A DNA stretch of 64,000 nucleotides from Robbsia betulipollinis (GCF_026624755.1 NZ_JAPMXC010000001.1:682001-746000); one strand, 5' to 3'; positions 1-10,358 are shown, counted from the first letter of the stretch. Numbers and translations are program-made. Notes: generated from the letters alone by a model not told the origin.

Positions 1-819
1 CACCAGGAACGACAAGCCCGCCAGGCCGATGAAGGCGCTGCCCACCCAGGAGTTCTCGATCCACTGCGCGGGGGTAAGGCGGCCACGCAGACGCCGCCGC
101 ACGGGCGCATCCGGATTTTTTTCAAGATCGAGTACGATCGCATCCTGATCGCGCGGCTTGACGAGCGCGAGCACGACGGGCGTGAGCACCAGCATCGCCA
201 GCACCGGCACGAGATTGAAGCGCGTGAATACCATTTCACTGAAGGGCAGGACCCGGCCCGTGAGCTTCTCGACGACATTCATCGCGCTGCCGTGGGTCGA
301 CTGCGCCAACGCGATCGAACTCGAGATGCCGCTGGCCCACACCACCCATCCTGAAAATCCCGCGGCCACGATCCAGGCGAAGTCGACGCGCATGCGTTTC
401 GCCACTTCGCGCGCCAGCAGGGCCGCCACCACCAAACCCAGCCCCCAATTGAAGAACGAGGCCGCCGCGACCGACAGAAAGGTCAGCGCGGCCGCCTGCA
501 CCGGCGTGCGCGCCACCGAGACGATCGTCCGAAACAGCGCCTGTACCGGCCGCGCATGGGCGAAGGCATGCCCCGTCACGAGCACGAGCGTGATCTGAAA
601 CGCGAACGTCAGGATGTTGAAGAAGCCTTTGTACCATCCGTCGACGATGCCGGCGAACGAGACGCGCGGCGCGATCAGCGCGGCCACCACCGTCACCACC
701 ATCGTGATCAGGATGGCGAGCACGAAGGGGTCGGGGATGATGCGTTCGAACAGGCCGATGGTGGCATCGGTGACGCGCAACCGTGACCGGCCGCCGGGGG
801 CATCGCTGGCGGGCGTCAT
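1..819 (-). CDS. Short-chain fatty acid transporter, AtoE/TIGR00366 family (partial, C-terminus outside window)
   Basis: Inner-membrane carrier of the AtoE family, which imports short-chain fatty acids or related carboxylates. The 273 visible residues read as alternating hydrophobic helices and align with E. coli AtoE through LVTGHAFAHARPVQALFRT and the following TPVQ segment, then FFNWGLGLVVAALLAREVAKRM. Family members are about 440-470 residues, so roughly 170 residues lie beyond the left edge. The ATG overlaps the stop of the upstream amidohydrolase gene in an ATGA arrangement, which implies translational coupling and a shared operon. The substrate cannot be read from the sequence; the partner suggests an organic acid. 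Confidence 0.8.
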   Translation of the reverse strand, partial: MTPASDAPGGRSRLRVTDATIGLFERIIPDPFVLAILITMVVTVVAALIAPRVSFAGIVDGWYKGFFNILTFAFQITLVLVTGHAFAHARPVQALFRTIVSVARTPVQAAALTFLSVAAASFFNWGLGLVVAALLAREVAKRMRVDFAWIVAAGFSGWVVWASGISSSIALAQSTHGSAMNVVEKLTGRVLPFSEMVFTRFNLVPVLAMLVLTPVVLALVKPRDQDAIVLDLEKNPDAPVRRRLRGRLTPAQWIENSWVGSAFIGLAGLSFLV

Positions 820-1700
820 CGCAGGCCACCCAGGTGGGAAGAGTGCATCATTTTCGTCTCCTTATGATTATTGTGTAGTGGCTCGAATCCATACAATTCG
901 GCCGGTGTCGTCACGAGCACTTTTTGATAGGTGGCGTCGTCCTCGACCCAGTCGGACAACGCCTCGGCCAGACGGATATCGTCGGGTTTGTCGTGCGTTT
1001 CGGTCACATGCGGCCAATCGCTGCCCCAGACGAGGCGCTCGGGCGCCGCCGCGATCCAGGCCCGGGCGACCGTCGCGACGTCCGCGTAGTCCGCGACCCG
1101 CGAATCGAGATAGGGGCCCGACAGTTTCATCCACGTCCGGCCCCGTTCCAGCAGCCCCCGCACGATCGCGAAGGCGGGATGCGCGGTGCCCTGCGGCATG
1201 GGCAGGCGGCCTAGATGGTCGAACACGATGCGGCTCGGCAAACGGCGCAGCAAGGACGCGTGCGCGACGATCTGGTCGGCGGTCCAGTGCAGCTGCACAT
1301 GCCAGCCCAAGGCCTGGATGCGTTGCGCCAGCGGCTCGACCATGTCGAATCCGACGGCTGCCCGCGCGGCGGTATACAACGTAAAGCGCACGCCGCGTAT
1401 GCCGCCCGCGTGCAACCGGGCCAACTCCGCGTCGCTCACGTCGGGGTGCAGGACGGCGACGCCACGGGTGTGCGCCAGGCCGAGTTTCCGAATCGCGTCC
1501 AGGGTGACGGCGTTGTCGACGCCATAGGGGCGCGGCGTCACGACGACCGTGCGCCGCGTACCCACGCGCTTCTGGAAATGATGTTGGTAGTCATGCGCCG
1601 TGGCCGCCCCGGCCAGCGTGCCGGCATGGGCGAACCCCGCGTCGTATACGTGCATGTGCGCATCGCACGCCAGCGCCGGCATGGGCCGTGTCCGTGACAT
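816..1700 (-). CDS. Amidohydrolase family 2 protein (2-pyrone-4,6-dicarboxylate lactonase-like)
   Basis: Metal-dependent TIM-barrel hydrolase of about 294 residues. Visible motifs are the N-terminal HxH in CDAHMHVYD (about residue 12), an internal LHWTADQ, DHLGRLP, and a C-terminal WGSDWPH carrying the catalytic Asp. These fit PF04909 enzymes such as LigI lactonase and related muconolactone hydrolases. I chose the ATG giving MSRTRPMPAL because AAGAGGAGAC lies just upstream; an in-frame start about 12 codons earlier is possible. It is coupled to the AtoE-like carrier, so the pair may take up and hydrolyse a lactone or carboxylate. The substrate is not determinable. Confidence 0.8.
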   Translation of the reverse strand: MSRTRPMPALACDAHMHVYDAGFAHAGTLAGAATAHDYQHHFQKRVGTRRTVVVTPRPYGVDNAVTLDAIRKLGLAHTRGVAVLHPDVSDAELARLHAGGIRGVRFTLYTAARAAVGFDMVEPLAQRIQALGWHVQLHWTADQIVAHASLLRRLPSRIVFDHLGRLPMPQGTAHPAFAIVRGLLERGRTWMKLSGPYLDSRVADYADVATVARAWIAAAPERLVWGSDWPHVTETHDKPDDIRLAEALSDWVEDDATYQKVLVTTPAELYGFEPLHNNHKETKMMHSSHLGGLR

Positions 1701-2064
1701 GTCGTGTCTCCTCTTTTTTTCTTGCTGCGACGACACGGTGTCCGTTTCCGACCGGACAGGTGTCGACCGTCTCTCAAGATGAGTCTAGACAGACGGGCAC
1801 GAAAGATAAAGCGAGCTGAACCGCATTCATACTTAAGTAAAACTATCTTTTCAGGAGACGCGCATGCGCCCGTTGCCGGCGTCCGCGACGGTGCGGCACG
1901 TCAGGAAAAAGCGGCGTTAAAAAGCGGGAGTCGGAAAAAGGGATGAGGGGAAAGCGCAGCGGGAAACCGCCGGCACGGCATACCGCCCTGCCAGCGATGT
2001 ACCGCGCGCGCGGCCATTGGCGTTCACCGGACAGCGGCGCGCGTCAATCCGCCCACGCGGTGTT
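1701..2064. promoter_or_regulatory. Intergenic region, probable promoter of the amidohydrolase/AtoE operon
   Basis: A 364-bp gap between the aldo-keto reductase and the amidohydrolase, both on the minus strand. It contains a less GC-rich stretch around 1800-1850 with TACTTAAGTA and an AAAGATA/TATCTTT inverted pair, a plausible promoter or operator area. No convincing gene, RNA or strong terminator was seen. Confidence 0.3.
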
Positions 2065-3117
2065 TCAGGGCGCCGGATTCGGCTGGATCTGGTGCAGTGC
2101 CTCGATCTCGGCAATGACGTCGTCCGACAGCTTGACGTTCACGCTATCGATATTTTCCTGCAGCTGGGCGATCGACGTGGCGCCGATGATGGTGCTGGTC
2201 GTGAAGGGCCGGCTGTTGACGAACGCCAGCGCGAACTGCGTGGGCGTCAAACCATGCTGCTTCGCAAGCGCGACATAGCGGCTGACGGCGGCGACCGACT
2301 CCGGCTTGCTGTAGCGCTGGAAGCGTTCGAACAACGTGATGCGCGCCCCGGCCGGCCGCGCGCCGCCTTCGTACTTTCCCGACAACCAGCCAAAGGCCAG
2401 CGGCGAGTAGGCCAGCAGACCGATGCCATCGTGATGGGAGAATTCCGACAATCCCAGTTCGAAGGTACGGTTCACCAGGCTATACGGATTCTGAATGCTC
2501 ACGACACGCGGCAGGCTCAGCTTTTCCGCGGCCCGCAGGAATTGCGCGACGCCCCAGGGCGTTTCGTTCGACAGGCCGATGTGCCGGATCTTGCCCGCCT
2601 TGACCAGGTCGGCCAGCGCGCTCAGCGTTTCCTCGATCGGCACCGTGTACGCATCCTCGACCCACGGATAATTGGTACGTCCGAAGGTCATCGTGCTGCG
2701 GTCGGGCCAGTGGAGCTGGTACAGGTCGATGCGGTCGGTTTGCAGGCGCCGCAGGCTCGATTCCACCGCGGCGACCAGATTCGGACGGTCGAACTGGTTG
2801 GCGTCGCCGCGAATGTGACGCGGATTGTGCGGCTGCCGCGCGGGGCCGGCGATCTTCGTCGCCAGCACGATCTTCTCGCGCGCGCCCGGCGTCTTCGCCA
2901 GCCAGGTACCGATGTATTCCTCGGTGCGCCCCTGCGTTTCCGGGCGTGGCGGCACCGGATACATTTCGGCGGCATCGACCAGGGTCACGCCCTGTTCCAG
3001 CGCGAAGTTCAACTGCTCGTGCGCTTCGGCCTCGGTATTCTGCTCGCCCCAGGTCATCGTGCCCAACCCGATGAGGCTCACGTCGATACCGCTGTCCCCC
3101 AGTTTCCTGTACTCCAT
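2065..3117 (-). CDS. NADP(H)-dependent aldo-keto reductase, Tas-like
   Basis: Cytosolic aldo-keto reductase of about 350 residues, the usual length of E. coli Tas. It starts [40 protein letters not shown], has the catalytic region [11 protein letters not shown] (Asp and Tyr of the AKR tetrad), [10 protein letters not shown] with the conserved His, and a C-terminal nucleotide-binding stretch [17 protein letters not shown]. Two adjacent ATGs exist; I used the second because AAGGA sits seven bases ahead of it. It stands alone on the minus strand, divergent from the UvrA-like gene. The physiological substrate is unknown. Confidence 0.85.
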   Translation of the reverse strand: MEYRKLGDSGIDVSLIGLGTMTWGEQNTEAEAHEQLNFALEQGVTLVDAAEMYPVPPRPETQGRTEEYIGTWLAKTPGAREKIVLATKIAGPARQPHNPRHIRGDANQFDRPNLVAAVESSLRRLQTDRIDLYQLHWPDRSTMTFGRTNYPWVEDAYTVPIEETLSALADLVKAGKIRHIGLSNETPWGVAQFLRAAEKLSLPRVVSIQNPYSLVNRTFELGLSEFSHHDGIGLLAYSPLAFGWLSGKYEGGARPAGARITLFERFQRYSKPESVAAVSRYVALAKQHGLTPTQFALAFVNSRPFTTSTIIGATSIAQLQENIDSVNVKLSDDVIAEIEALHQIQPNPAP

Positions 3118-3302
3118 CATGACATCCTTGCGAAGGGTGGTTCGAAACGACGACGCTATCACAAAGCGCGGCATCCCGACGGCGCCGGCCCCGGCCCCGG
3201 CCGGGCGCGGGCATTCGCGGTATGCTGGAACGCGAGCCCCGCCCCCGGATCGCCCGGAGCGGCTTTCCTCTCCCCTTTTCCGGCCACCGCGCCGCAGCAC
3301 GC

Positions 3303-6185
3303 ATGACAAAGAAACCGGGACGCGCCGCCGCCCACGATTCCCGTTCGCCGGGCACGCCGCCGATCAACGACCGGGTCCGCGTGCGCGGCGCCCGCGAGCA
3401 CAATCTCAAAAATGTCGACGTCGACATTCCGCGCAACGCGCTGGTCGTCTTCACCGGCGTGTCCGGCTCGGGCAAATCGTCGCTGGCCTTCGGCACGTTG
3501 TATGCCGAGGCGCAACGCCGCTATTTCGAATCGGTCGCCCCGTACGCGCGCCGTCTGATCGACCAGGTCGGCACGCCCGCCGTCGATTCGATCCACGGGT
3601 TGCCGCCGGCGGTGGCCTTGCAGCAGCAACGCGGCACGCCGAACAGCCGTTCGTCGGTCGGCAGCGTCACGCATCTGTCGGACCTGTTGCGCATGCTGTA
3701 TTCGCGCACCGGCTGTTATCCGCCCGGTCAGGCGATGCTGTACGCGGAGGATTTCTCGCCGAACCTACCCGAGGGCGCCTGTCCGGTGTGTCATGGCCTG
3801 GGCCGGGTCTACGAGGCCACCGAGCGCTCGATGGTGCTGGACGATCGCCTGACGATCCGCGAGCGAGCGGTGTCCGCCTGGCCGCCCGCCTGGCATGGGC
3901 AGAACCTGCGCGACATCCTGGTCACGCTCGGGCACGACGTCGACACGCCGTGGCGAGACCTGCCCCGGCGCGTACGCGACTGGATCCTGTTCACCGACGA
4001 GCAGCCCACGGTCCCGGTGTACGCCGGCCTGTCGCCCGCGCAGACACGGGCGGCGCTGAAAAGCAAACGCGAGCCGAGCTACCAGGGCACGTTCAGCAGC
4101 GCGCGGCGTTATCTGCTGCATACCTTCGCCACCACGCAGAGCGCGCTGATGAAAAAACGCGTCGCGCGCTATCTCGTCAGCCGCGCCTGCCCGGAGTGCG
4201 ACGGCAAGCGTCTCAAGCGCGCGGCGCTGAGCGTGACGTTCAACGGCTATGACATCGGCGCGCTGTCGATGCTGCCGCTGGATCAACTCGAAGCGGTATT
4301 GCGGCCCGTCGCCCAGGGCGAGGCGGCCGCCGCCGCGGGTTCCCCGCCCGACGCCGACCCCGCCGTCAGGAAGCCGCGCGAACGCGGGGACGGCCGCGCG
4401 GCATCGGACGCGGCATCGGACGCGATACCTGCCGTGACACCTGCCGTGACACCTGCGGCGGTACCCGCCGTCGCCCTTACCAAGTCCCAGACCAAGTCCC
4501 AGACCAAGTCCCAGACCAAGTCGCATGCCGCGTTGCGCGCCGCGGAACGGAACGCGCCGGAACGCACGGCCGCCGCGGACATCGCCGCCGCGCGCATCTG
4601 CCAGGATGTCCTCGCGCGCGTGGCGGCGCTGATCGATCTCGGTCTCGGTTACCTGTCGCTCGAACGCAGCACGCCGACGCTGTCGCCGGGCGAGCTGCAA
4701 CGCCTGCGCCTGGCGACACAACTCGATTCGGAGCTGTTCGGCGTCGTCTACGTGCTCGACGAGCCGTCGGCCGGCCTCCACCCCGCCGACGGCGAGGCCT
4801 TGATCCGCGCACTGGCGCGGCTCAAGGAAGCGGGCAACTCGCTCTTCGTCGTCGAGCACGACCCGGAGTTGATGCAACGCGCGGACTGGCTGGTCGATGT
4901 GGGTCCCGGTGCCGGAGAGCTGGGCGGCGAGGTGCTGTACAGCGGCCCGCCCGCCGGACTGGCCGACATCGCCGCCTCCGAGACCCGGCGCTACCTGTTT
5001 CCGCCCGCCGCGTCCGGCGACGCGGCGTCCACGGGCTGCCCGCGACGCACGCCCGCGGCCTGGCTGGAGATCGAAGGCATCACGCGCAACAATCTGCGCA
5101 ATGCCGCGGCGCGTTTCCCGCTCGGCTGTCTGACGACCGTGACCGGGGTGTCGGGGTCGGGAAAATCGTCGCTGGTCAGCCAGGTTCTGCCGGAACTGAT
5201 CGCGGCCCATCTCGGACAGACCGACGGCGGCGAAAGCGACGTCGCGGACGCCGACGAGCCGACCCCGGACGCCGCGGACGAGACGCCCGTGACGGCGGAC
5301 GCGACGGACGCGACGGACGCCGCCGCCGGCAGCAGCACGGGTCGCATCGTCGCGGGCATCGAGCGCCTGACGCGGCTGGTACGCGTCGATCAGAAACCGA
5401 TCGGGCGCACGCCGCGTTCGAATCTCGCGACCTATACCGGCCTCTTCGACCAGGTGCGCAAACTCTTCGCCGCGACACCCGAGGCACGCCGTCGGCGCTA
5501 CGATGCCAGCCGCTTTTCGTTCAACGTCGCGAAAGGCCGGTGCCCCAAGTGCGAGGGCGAGGGCTCGGTCAGCATCGAACTATTGTTCATGCCCAGCGTC
5601 TACGCGCCCTGTCCGGTCTGCCATGGCGCCCGCTACAATCCCCAGACGCTCGACATCGTCTGGGCGGGCAGGAATATCGCCGAGGTGCTCGGCATGACGG
5701 TGGGCGAAGCCTGTGCGTTTTTCGCCGCCGAGGCCGCGGTCGCGCGCCCGCTCGGCGTGCTGCGCGATATCGGGCTCGCCTATCTGCGGCTCGGCCAGCC
5801 CGCGACGGAGCTGTCCGGCGGCGAGGCGCAGCGCATCAAGCTCGCGACGGAACTGCAACGCGCCCAGCGCGGCAATACGCTCTACATCCTCGATGAACCG
5901 ACCACAGGACTGCACCCGGCCGACGTCGACCGCCTGATGCGCCAGTTGCAGCAGCTCGCCGACGCCGGCAACACGCTGGTGCTGGTCGAGCACGACATGC
6001 GGGTGGTCGCGCAAAGCGATTGGGTGATCGACATGGGTCCCGGCGCCGGTGCCCGCGGCGGCGAGATCGTGGCGGCCGGCGTGCCGGAGACGGTGGCGCG
6101 CCATGCCGGGAGCGCGACCGCTCCCTATCTGGCGCGTCAGCTCGCCAGCGCAGCGGCGTTTGTCAGTCCGTCGCCTGGCGGGTGA
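3303..6185 (+). CDS. UvrA-like excinuclease ABC subunit A, class II (UvrA2 type)
   Basis: ABC-ATPase of 960 residues resembling UvrA. It has two P-loops, GVSGSGKSS at about 52-60 and again at about 613; signature motifs LSPGELQRL (about 460) and LSGGEAQRI (about 836); Walker B regions [11 protein letters not shown] and [11 protein letters not shown]; and zinc-knuckle cysteine pairs CPVC (160), CPEC (296), CPKC (746) and CPVC (769). The LSPGE form of the first signature and the N-terminus point to the UvrA2 class, implicated in damage tolerance or drug resistance rather than core repair. Low-complexity linkers at about residues 365-408 and 640-680 are built from short tandem repeats. Its 3' end overlaps the convergent response-regulator gene by 23 bp. 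Confidence 0.88.
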   Translation: MTKKPGRAAAHDSRSPGTPPINDRVRVRGAREHNLKNVDVDIPRNALVVFTGVSGSGKSSLAFGTLYAEAQRRYFESVAPYARRLIDQVGTPAVDSIHGLPPAVALQQQRGTPNSRSSVGSVTHLSDLLRMLYSRTGCYPPGQAMLYAEDFSPNLPEGACPVCHGLGRVYEATERSMVLDDRLTIRERAVSAWPPAWHGQNLRDILVTLGHDVDTPWRDLPRRVRDWILFTDEQPTVPVYAGLSPAQTRAALKSKREPSYQGTFSSARRYLLHTFATTQSALMKKRVARYLVSRACPECDGKRLKRAALSVTFNGYDIGALSMLPLDQLEAVLRPVAQGEAAAAAGSPPDADPAVRKPRERGDGRAASDAASDAIPAVTPAVTPAAVPAVALTKSQTKSQTKSQTKSHAALRAAERNAPERTAAADIAAARICQDVLARVAALIDLGLGYLSLERSTPTLSPGELQRLRLATQLDSELFGVVYVLDEPSAGLHPADGEALIRALARLKEAGNSLFVVEHDPELMQRADWLVDVGPGAGELGGEVLYSGPPAGLADIAASETRRYLFPPAASGDAASTGCPRRTPAAWLEIEGITRNNLRNAAARFPLGCLTTVTGVSGSGKSSLVSQVLPELIAAHLGQTDGGESDVADADEPTPDAADETPVTADATDATDAAAGSSTGRIVAGIERLTRLVRVDQKPIGRTPRSNLATYTGLFDQVRKLFAATPEARRRRYDASRFSFNVAKGRCPKCEGEGSVSIELLFMPSVYAPCPVCHGARYNPQTLDIVWAGRNIAEVLGMTVGEACAFFAAEAAVARPLGVLRDIGLAYLRLGQPATELSGGEAQRIKLATELQRAQRGNTLYILDEPTTGLHPADVDRLMRQLQQLADAGNTLVLVEHDMRVVAQSDWVIDMGPGAGARGGEIVAAGVPETVARHAGSATAPYLARQLASAAAFVSPSPGG
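4428..4526 (+). repeat. In-frame 12-bp tandem repeats inside the UvrA2 linker
   Basis: Two adjacent arrays of 12-bp units: CCTGCCGTGACA (4428-4439, 4440-4451, then a diverged copy) and ACCAAGTCCCAG (4479-4490, 4491-4502, 4503-4514 and a diverged fourth copy to 4526). The second encodes TKSQ repeated. The unit length keeps the reading frame, so copy number can vary without breaking the protein. A doubled GCGGCATCGGAC lies just upstream. Confidence 0.9.
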
Positions 6186-6684
6186 TGGTCTGCCGCAAAC
6201 CGCTGTCCTGGTTCAGCGACGTCACTTCCATGCCCGTCCCGCGCGGCTTCAAGGGGCGCGGCGATGGTTCGTTGAGCACGGCCCAGAACATGCCGATGTC
6301 CTTCACCGCCTGCATGAAGTCCTTCAACTGGACCGGCTTCACGACGTAGCCGTTGACGCCCAGTTCGTAGCTGCGCAGCAGGTCCTGCTCCTCGCGCGAC
6401 GAGGTCAGCATGACGATCGGGATGTACCGGAGCGCATCGTCGGCGCGCACCGCGTCGATGACCTCGTGGCCGTCGACTTTCGGCAGTTTCTTGTCCAGCA
6501 GGATGACGACGGGATGCTCGTCGTCCCGGCCCTGCCATTCGCCCTCGCGGCGTAGATACTCCAGCGCCTCGGCGCCGTCGCGTACGGTCACCACGGGATT
6601 GGCGAGACGGCTCTTTTCAAGGGCGATCAGGATGAGTTCCAGATCGTTCGGACTGTCCTCGACTATCAGAATGGATTTAAGCAT
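6163..6684 (-). CDS. Single-domain response regulator paired with the bacteriophytochrome
   Basis: Receiver protein of 173 residues in the cytoplasm. It has the acidic pair in ILIVEDSPND, the phosphoacceptor Asp in VILLDKKLPKVDG, the conserved Thr/Ser in VMLTSSREEQD and the Lys in GYVVKPVQ. There is no output domain, only a variable tail of about 30 residues. This matches the Rcp/BphR-type regulators that sit after phytochrome kinases. AAAGGAG precedes the ATG, and only 14 bp separate it from the upstream kinase gene, so the two form one operon. Phosphotransfer from the kinase is inferred. Confidence 0.9.
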   Translation of the reverse strand: MLKSILIVEDSPNDLELILIALEKSRLANPVVTVRDGAEALEYLRREGEWQGRDDEHPVVILLDKKLPKVDGHEVIDAVRADDALRYIPIVMLTSSREEQDLLRSYELGVNGYVVKPVQLKDFMQAVKDIGMFWAVLNEPSPRPLKPRGTGMEVTSLNQDSGLRQTITRQATD

Positions 6685-6698
6685 GAGATCTCCTTTGT

Positions 6699-9128
6699 TC
6701 AGTGTCTGCCGCGCGGCACGATCTTCGCCAGGCCGGTCGCGGTCGCGGTTGCGGGCGTGCGCGTACCGGTGGCAACCAGCCGGGCGAGCGCCGCGGCGGG
6801 CGCTTCGGGCTGCTCGCTGCCCTGCAGGCTTATCTCGTCGGGCAGCGATACGAAGAAGGTCGCGCCCCGGTCCGGCTGGCTTTCGGCGCGCACCTGTCCG
6901 CCGTGCCGCTCGACGATGCGTTTGACGTTCGCCAGTCCGATACCGGTCCCCGCAAATTCCTCTTGCCCATGCAGACGCTGAAACACGCGGAACAGCTTGT
7001 CGATATACCGCATGTCGAATCCCACGCCGTTGTCCTTCACGAACAGGACGTGATGTCCGGCGCCCGGCCCTGGCTCCGGCTCCTGCAAGCAACCAATTTC
7101 GATACACGGTGCGCTTCGCTTGGCGCTGAATTTCAATGCGTTCTCGATCAAATTCTGCATGACCATGCGCAGGAACGCCGGATCCCCATGCACCGTCGGC
7201 AATGCTCCCACGCGCCAGTCGACCGCGGCGCCCTGTCCCGTCATTTCACCCTGCACGATCGAACGCACGAGCGCGTTCATGTCGACCGCGGACACCGCCA
7301 GCGCGGCGCGGCCCAGCTGCGCGAACGCCAGCAGGTCATCCACCAGCCTGCCGCCGAAATCCGCCGACTCGACGATGCGGCGCACGTAGTCGCGGCTGCG
7401 CGCGCTCAACGTCTCGCCATCCGTCTCCTGCAGCAGGGAGGCGAAGCTGTGGATATGCCGCAGCGGCGCGCGCAGGTCGTGCGATACGGTATATGAAAAA
7501 TCCTCGAGCTCGCGGTTCGCGCGCCCAAGCGCCATCGTCAGCTGCGCCAGTTCCTCGGCGCGGCGCAGCACGATACCGAGCAGCGCGGTGCGGAATTCCC
7601 GCGCGATTTCCACCTCGGCCGCGCGCCAGGGCAGCGACCGGTCGCGGACCGTATCCGTCCAGGTGTCGAAGCTTTCGCGGGGCGACAGCGAATCCGCAAG
7701 CGAAGCGAGCTTGGTGCGCGGGTCGCCCGCCCATTCGATGGTCTGGATGACTTCCGGGCGGAACCAGATCACGTAGTTGCGAAACGTTTTCGAGATCGAA
7801 ACGGCCAGGAAGCCCGCATACCCCGCTGCATGCCCGGCATGCGCCCCCAGCCAGGGGCAACACGCGGGCGCCGCGTCGCTGTGCACCACGTCCTGCGCCT
7901 TCGCGCCAAGCCAGTCGACGAGTCGCCACACCTCATCCTCCGCCGGCACGCTGCCCACGGCCGTGATGCGTCCCTCGAACACGATGGCCGCGCCCGCCGA
8001 TGCGGTGAAACCCAGCAGGTCCGCTGCATCGGATGCCAGCGCGTCCACGAAGTTCTCGGTATTCGCCATGCGCGCAAGCAACGCGCCCAGCGTACGGCGC
8101 AGGTCGAGCCGATAGGTCGCCTCCGACTGCGCTTCGCTGGCTTCGATCTGCAGCGAGAGAATCTGCGCGACTTGCTCGCAGGCGGTGCGGGCGTCGAATG
8201 CGGGCGTGCGCGGGTTCGCATGATGGCAGGAAATCAGACCCCAGAGGCGGTCGCCCACGATGATCGACATCGACATCGAAGCGGCGGTGCCCATATTGCG
8301 CATGTATTGCAGATGAATCGGCGACACGCTGCGCAACGACGAGAGCGTGAGGTCGGTGGGCGCACCGGTTTGCGGATGGTGAACGGGCACGAGCGGCACG
8401 GCCGCGTAATCCACGTCCGCGATCAGCCGGATTCGGTTGCGGCGGTACAGATCGCGTGCCTGTGCGGGAATGTCGCTCGCCGGGAAACGCTGCCCGAGAT
8501 AGGACGCGTAACCGTCCTCCAGGAACTCGGCGAACACCTGCCCATGGCCGTCGTGATCGAAGCGGTACACCAGCGTGCGCCCGAAGCCCGTGACGCCGGC
8601 GATGCGCGCCGCGGCAAGCCGGCCGAGTTCGACGATCGATGGCGTGCGCTGAACGTCGTGCAAGAAGGCGCGTACCGTCGGGTAGATCGTTTCCAGCCCA
8701 TCGTCGCCACCGCGCGCGCGCTCCAGTTCGACGATCACGATGCCCGCGTGGCGGTGCATGATCACGGACCATATCGATCCGTCGGCGTCGGGGACCGGCA
8801 GGCGCGCGGAAGCCGGCACCGGCACCGTGCCCAGCAGGCGGGTCTCGCCCTCGCGCAGTTGGCCGGTGCACGCCGCCACCCAGTGCGCCGCGGTCGCGCC
8901 GATCGCCATCAGCAGCGGCCCTCCCAGCAACGCCTCGGCGGGCATGCCGGACCATTCGGGAAGATTGGCGCTGACTTGCGCCACCGTGCCCGCGCACGTC
9001 AGACTGACGAGATAGCCGTGCGGCTGGATACCGCCCGGGATGTGGATCGGTTCCTTCGCACACGCCGTGTCGCGCGTCAGCGGCTCGACCCCAACGTTCA
9101 CCGATGTCTGGTTCATAAGGTTATCCAC
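6699..9128 (-). CDS. bphP: Bacteriophytochrome sensor histidine kinase
   Basis: Red/far-red photoreceptor kinase of 809 residues. The N-terminal Cys23 in ACAKEPIHIPGGIQPHG is at the biliverdin attachment position. It is followed by a PAS domain (about 25-125), a GAF domain (about 150-320) with DIPAQARDLYRRNRIRLIADVDY, a PHY domain (about 335-510), a HisKA box FSYTVSHDLRAPLRH (His near 548) and a HATPase domain with NLIENALKFS, DNGVGFDM and GTGIGLANVKRIVERHGG. The GTG start is supported by GGAGG seven bases upstream; a later ATG at 9116 is possible. Autophosphorylation and transfer to the downstream response regulator is the family behaviour. No haem oxygenase gene (bphO) lies nearby in the window. 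Confidence 0.92.
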   Translation of the reverse strand: MDNLMNQTSVNVGVEPLTRDTACAKEPIHIPGGIQPHGYLVSLTCAGTVAQVSANLPEWSGMPAEALLGGPLLMAIGATAAHWVAACTGQLREGETRLLGTVPVPASARLPVPDADGSIWSVIMHRHAGIVIVELERARGGDDGLETIYPTVRAFLHDVQRTPSIVELGRLAAARIAGVTGFGRTLVYRFDHDGHGQVFAEFLEDGYASYLGQRFPASDIPAQARDLYRRNRIRLIADVDYAAVPLVPVHHPQTGAPTDLTLSSLRSVSPIHLQYMRNMGTAASMSMSIIVGDRLWGLISCHHANPRTPAFDARTACEQVAQILSLQIEASEAQSEATYRLDLRRTLGALLARMANTENFVDALASDAADLLGFTASAGAAIVFEGRITAVGSVPAEDEVWRLVDWLGAKAQDVVHSDAAPACCPWLGAHAGHAAGYAGFLAVSISKTFRNYVIWFRPEVIQTIEWAGDPRTKLASLADSLSPRESFDTWTDTVRDRSLPWRAAEVEIAREFRTALLGIVLRRAEELAQLTMALGRANRELEDFSYTVSHDLRAPLRHIHSFASLLQETDGETLSARSRDYVRRIVESADFGGRLVDDLLAFAQLGRAALAVSAVDMNALVRSIVQGEMTGQGAAVDWRVGALPTVHGDPAFLRMVMQNLIENALKFSAKRSAPCIEIGCLQEPEPGPGAGHHVLFVKDNGVGFDMRYIDKLFRVFQRLHGQEEFAGTGIGLANVKRIVERHGGQVRAESQPDRGATFFVSLPDEISLQGSEQPEAPAAALARLVATGTRTPATATATGLAKIVPRGRH

Positions 9129-9173
9129 GGAACGGCCTCCATTCTCTCACGCCGCCCGCGCCGCCGCCGCCCG

Positions 9174-10358
9174 TCACGACCGCCGACGACGGGCCGCTCG
9201 GGAAACCGCGATCAGGGAGAAGGACAGCAGCGCCGCGCCGCTCCCCGCAACGAATGCCGATGCCAGGCCGAAACGCTGCACCACGAGGCCGGTAAGCGGT
9301 CCGGCGAGTGCGAGGCCGAGATCGAAGCAGGCGAAATACGTCCCCAGCACCATGCCCCGATGCTCCGCCGCGACCCGCTTCATCGCCTCCACGCCCAGCG
9401 ACGGAAAAATCAGCGAGTAGCCGACCGCCGTGACGGCGCAGGCGGCGAGCGCCATGCCCGCGCTGTGCGCATGCGCGAGCAGCATCAGGCCGGCGGCCTC
9501 CACCAGCAGCGACACCATCGCGACCTTGAAGCCGCCGACCCGGTCCGGCAGGCCCGCGAAGAATACGCGCATCAACAGGTAGCCGACCCCGAAACAGCTG
9601 ATGCCCAGACCCGGATTGGACCATCCGGCCTCGCTGTAACGCAGCGCGAGAAAGGCCGCGATGACGCCGAAGCCCGACGACGCGAGCGCCAGCCCGAGGC
9701 CCGGCACCCAGATGGCCTGGATGATCCGTCCCGCCGATACCCGTTGTCCGCCGGCCGCCGGCACGCCCGGCCAGCGCGCCACCAGCCCCGCCCCCAGCAG
9801 GGGCGCGAGCAGTGCACACGCCGCCACCGCGGTGAAGCCGCCCCGTTGCGCGATCCAGCCGCCCAGCGGGGCGCCGAACGCGAGCGCGCCATACATCGCC
9901 ATGCCCTGCCAGGCCATCGCCTTGCCGGCATGGGCCGCGCCGACGCGCGCGATGCTCCAGCTCGCCAGCGCGGTGATGAACAGGCTTTCGCCCAGGCCCA
10001 GCACCAGCCGGGCGGCGAGCAGCACCGCCAGGCTCGGTCCGGGGCGCCCCGCGCAGAGCGCCGACAGCAGATACAGAACGCCGGCCAGCGCGGCGGCCGC
10101 GAAACCCGCGAGTCCGACCGGCTTCGCACCATGCGAATCGCACAGGCGGCCAGCATATTGGCGCGTCAGCAAGGTCGCCAGCGATTGCAGGCCCATCGCG
10201 CCGCCCACGGCCACCGTACCGAACCCCAGCACCCGTCCCACCTGGGCGGGCAGCACCGCGAGCGGAATGCCGATCGCCAGAAAGCCGAGGAACACCGCAA
10301 TGGTGAAAGGCAGCAGGGGAGAAAAAACGGAGGACTGCGCGCTTGCGCTGGCGTTCAT
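9174..10358 (-). CDS. MFS transporter (YhhS/arabinose-efflux-like)
   Basis: Integral inner-membrane protein of 394 residues with about 12 hydrophobic helices. The loop RQYAGRLCDSHGAK after helix 2 resembles the MFS G-x-x-x-D-R/K-x-G signature, and LGLGESLFITALASWSI resembles the YhhS-type drug/sugar efflux subfamily. It lies 45 bp upstream of bphP on the same strand, so read-through into the phytochrome operon is possible. Substrate unknown. Confidence 0.82.
   Translation of the reverse strand: MNASASAQSSVFSPLLPFTIAVFLGFLAIGIPLAVLPAQVGRVLGFGTVAVGGAMGLQSLATLLTRQYAGRLCDSHGAKPVGLAGFAAAALAGVLYLLSALCAGRPGPSLAVLLAARLVLGLGESLFITALASWSIARVGAAHAGKAMAWQGMAMYGALAFGAPLGGWIAQRGGFTAVAACALLAPLLGAGLVARWPGVPAAGGQRVSAGRIIQAIWVPGLGLALASSGFGVIAAFLALRYSEAGWSNPGLGISCFGVGYLLMRVFFAGLPDRVGGFKVAMVSLLVEAAGLMLLAHAHSAGMALAACAVTAVGYSLIFPSLGVEAMKRVAAEHRGMVLGTYFACFDLGLALAGPLTGLVVQRFGLASAFVAGSGAALLSFSLIAVSRAARRRRS

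Noticed and set aside
3765-5210. Minus-strand open frame of about 480 codons inside the UvrA2 gene
   Set aside because: Low-complexity Arg/Gly-rich translation and repeats that mirror the UvrA2 linker; no ribosome site or family.
9111-9130. DnaA-box-like TTATCCACG at the bphP start
   Set aside because: Single site with a mismatch, inside a start-codon region far from the origin; likely chance.
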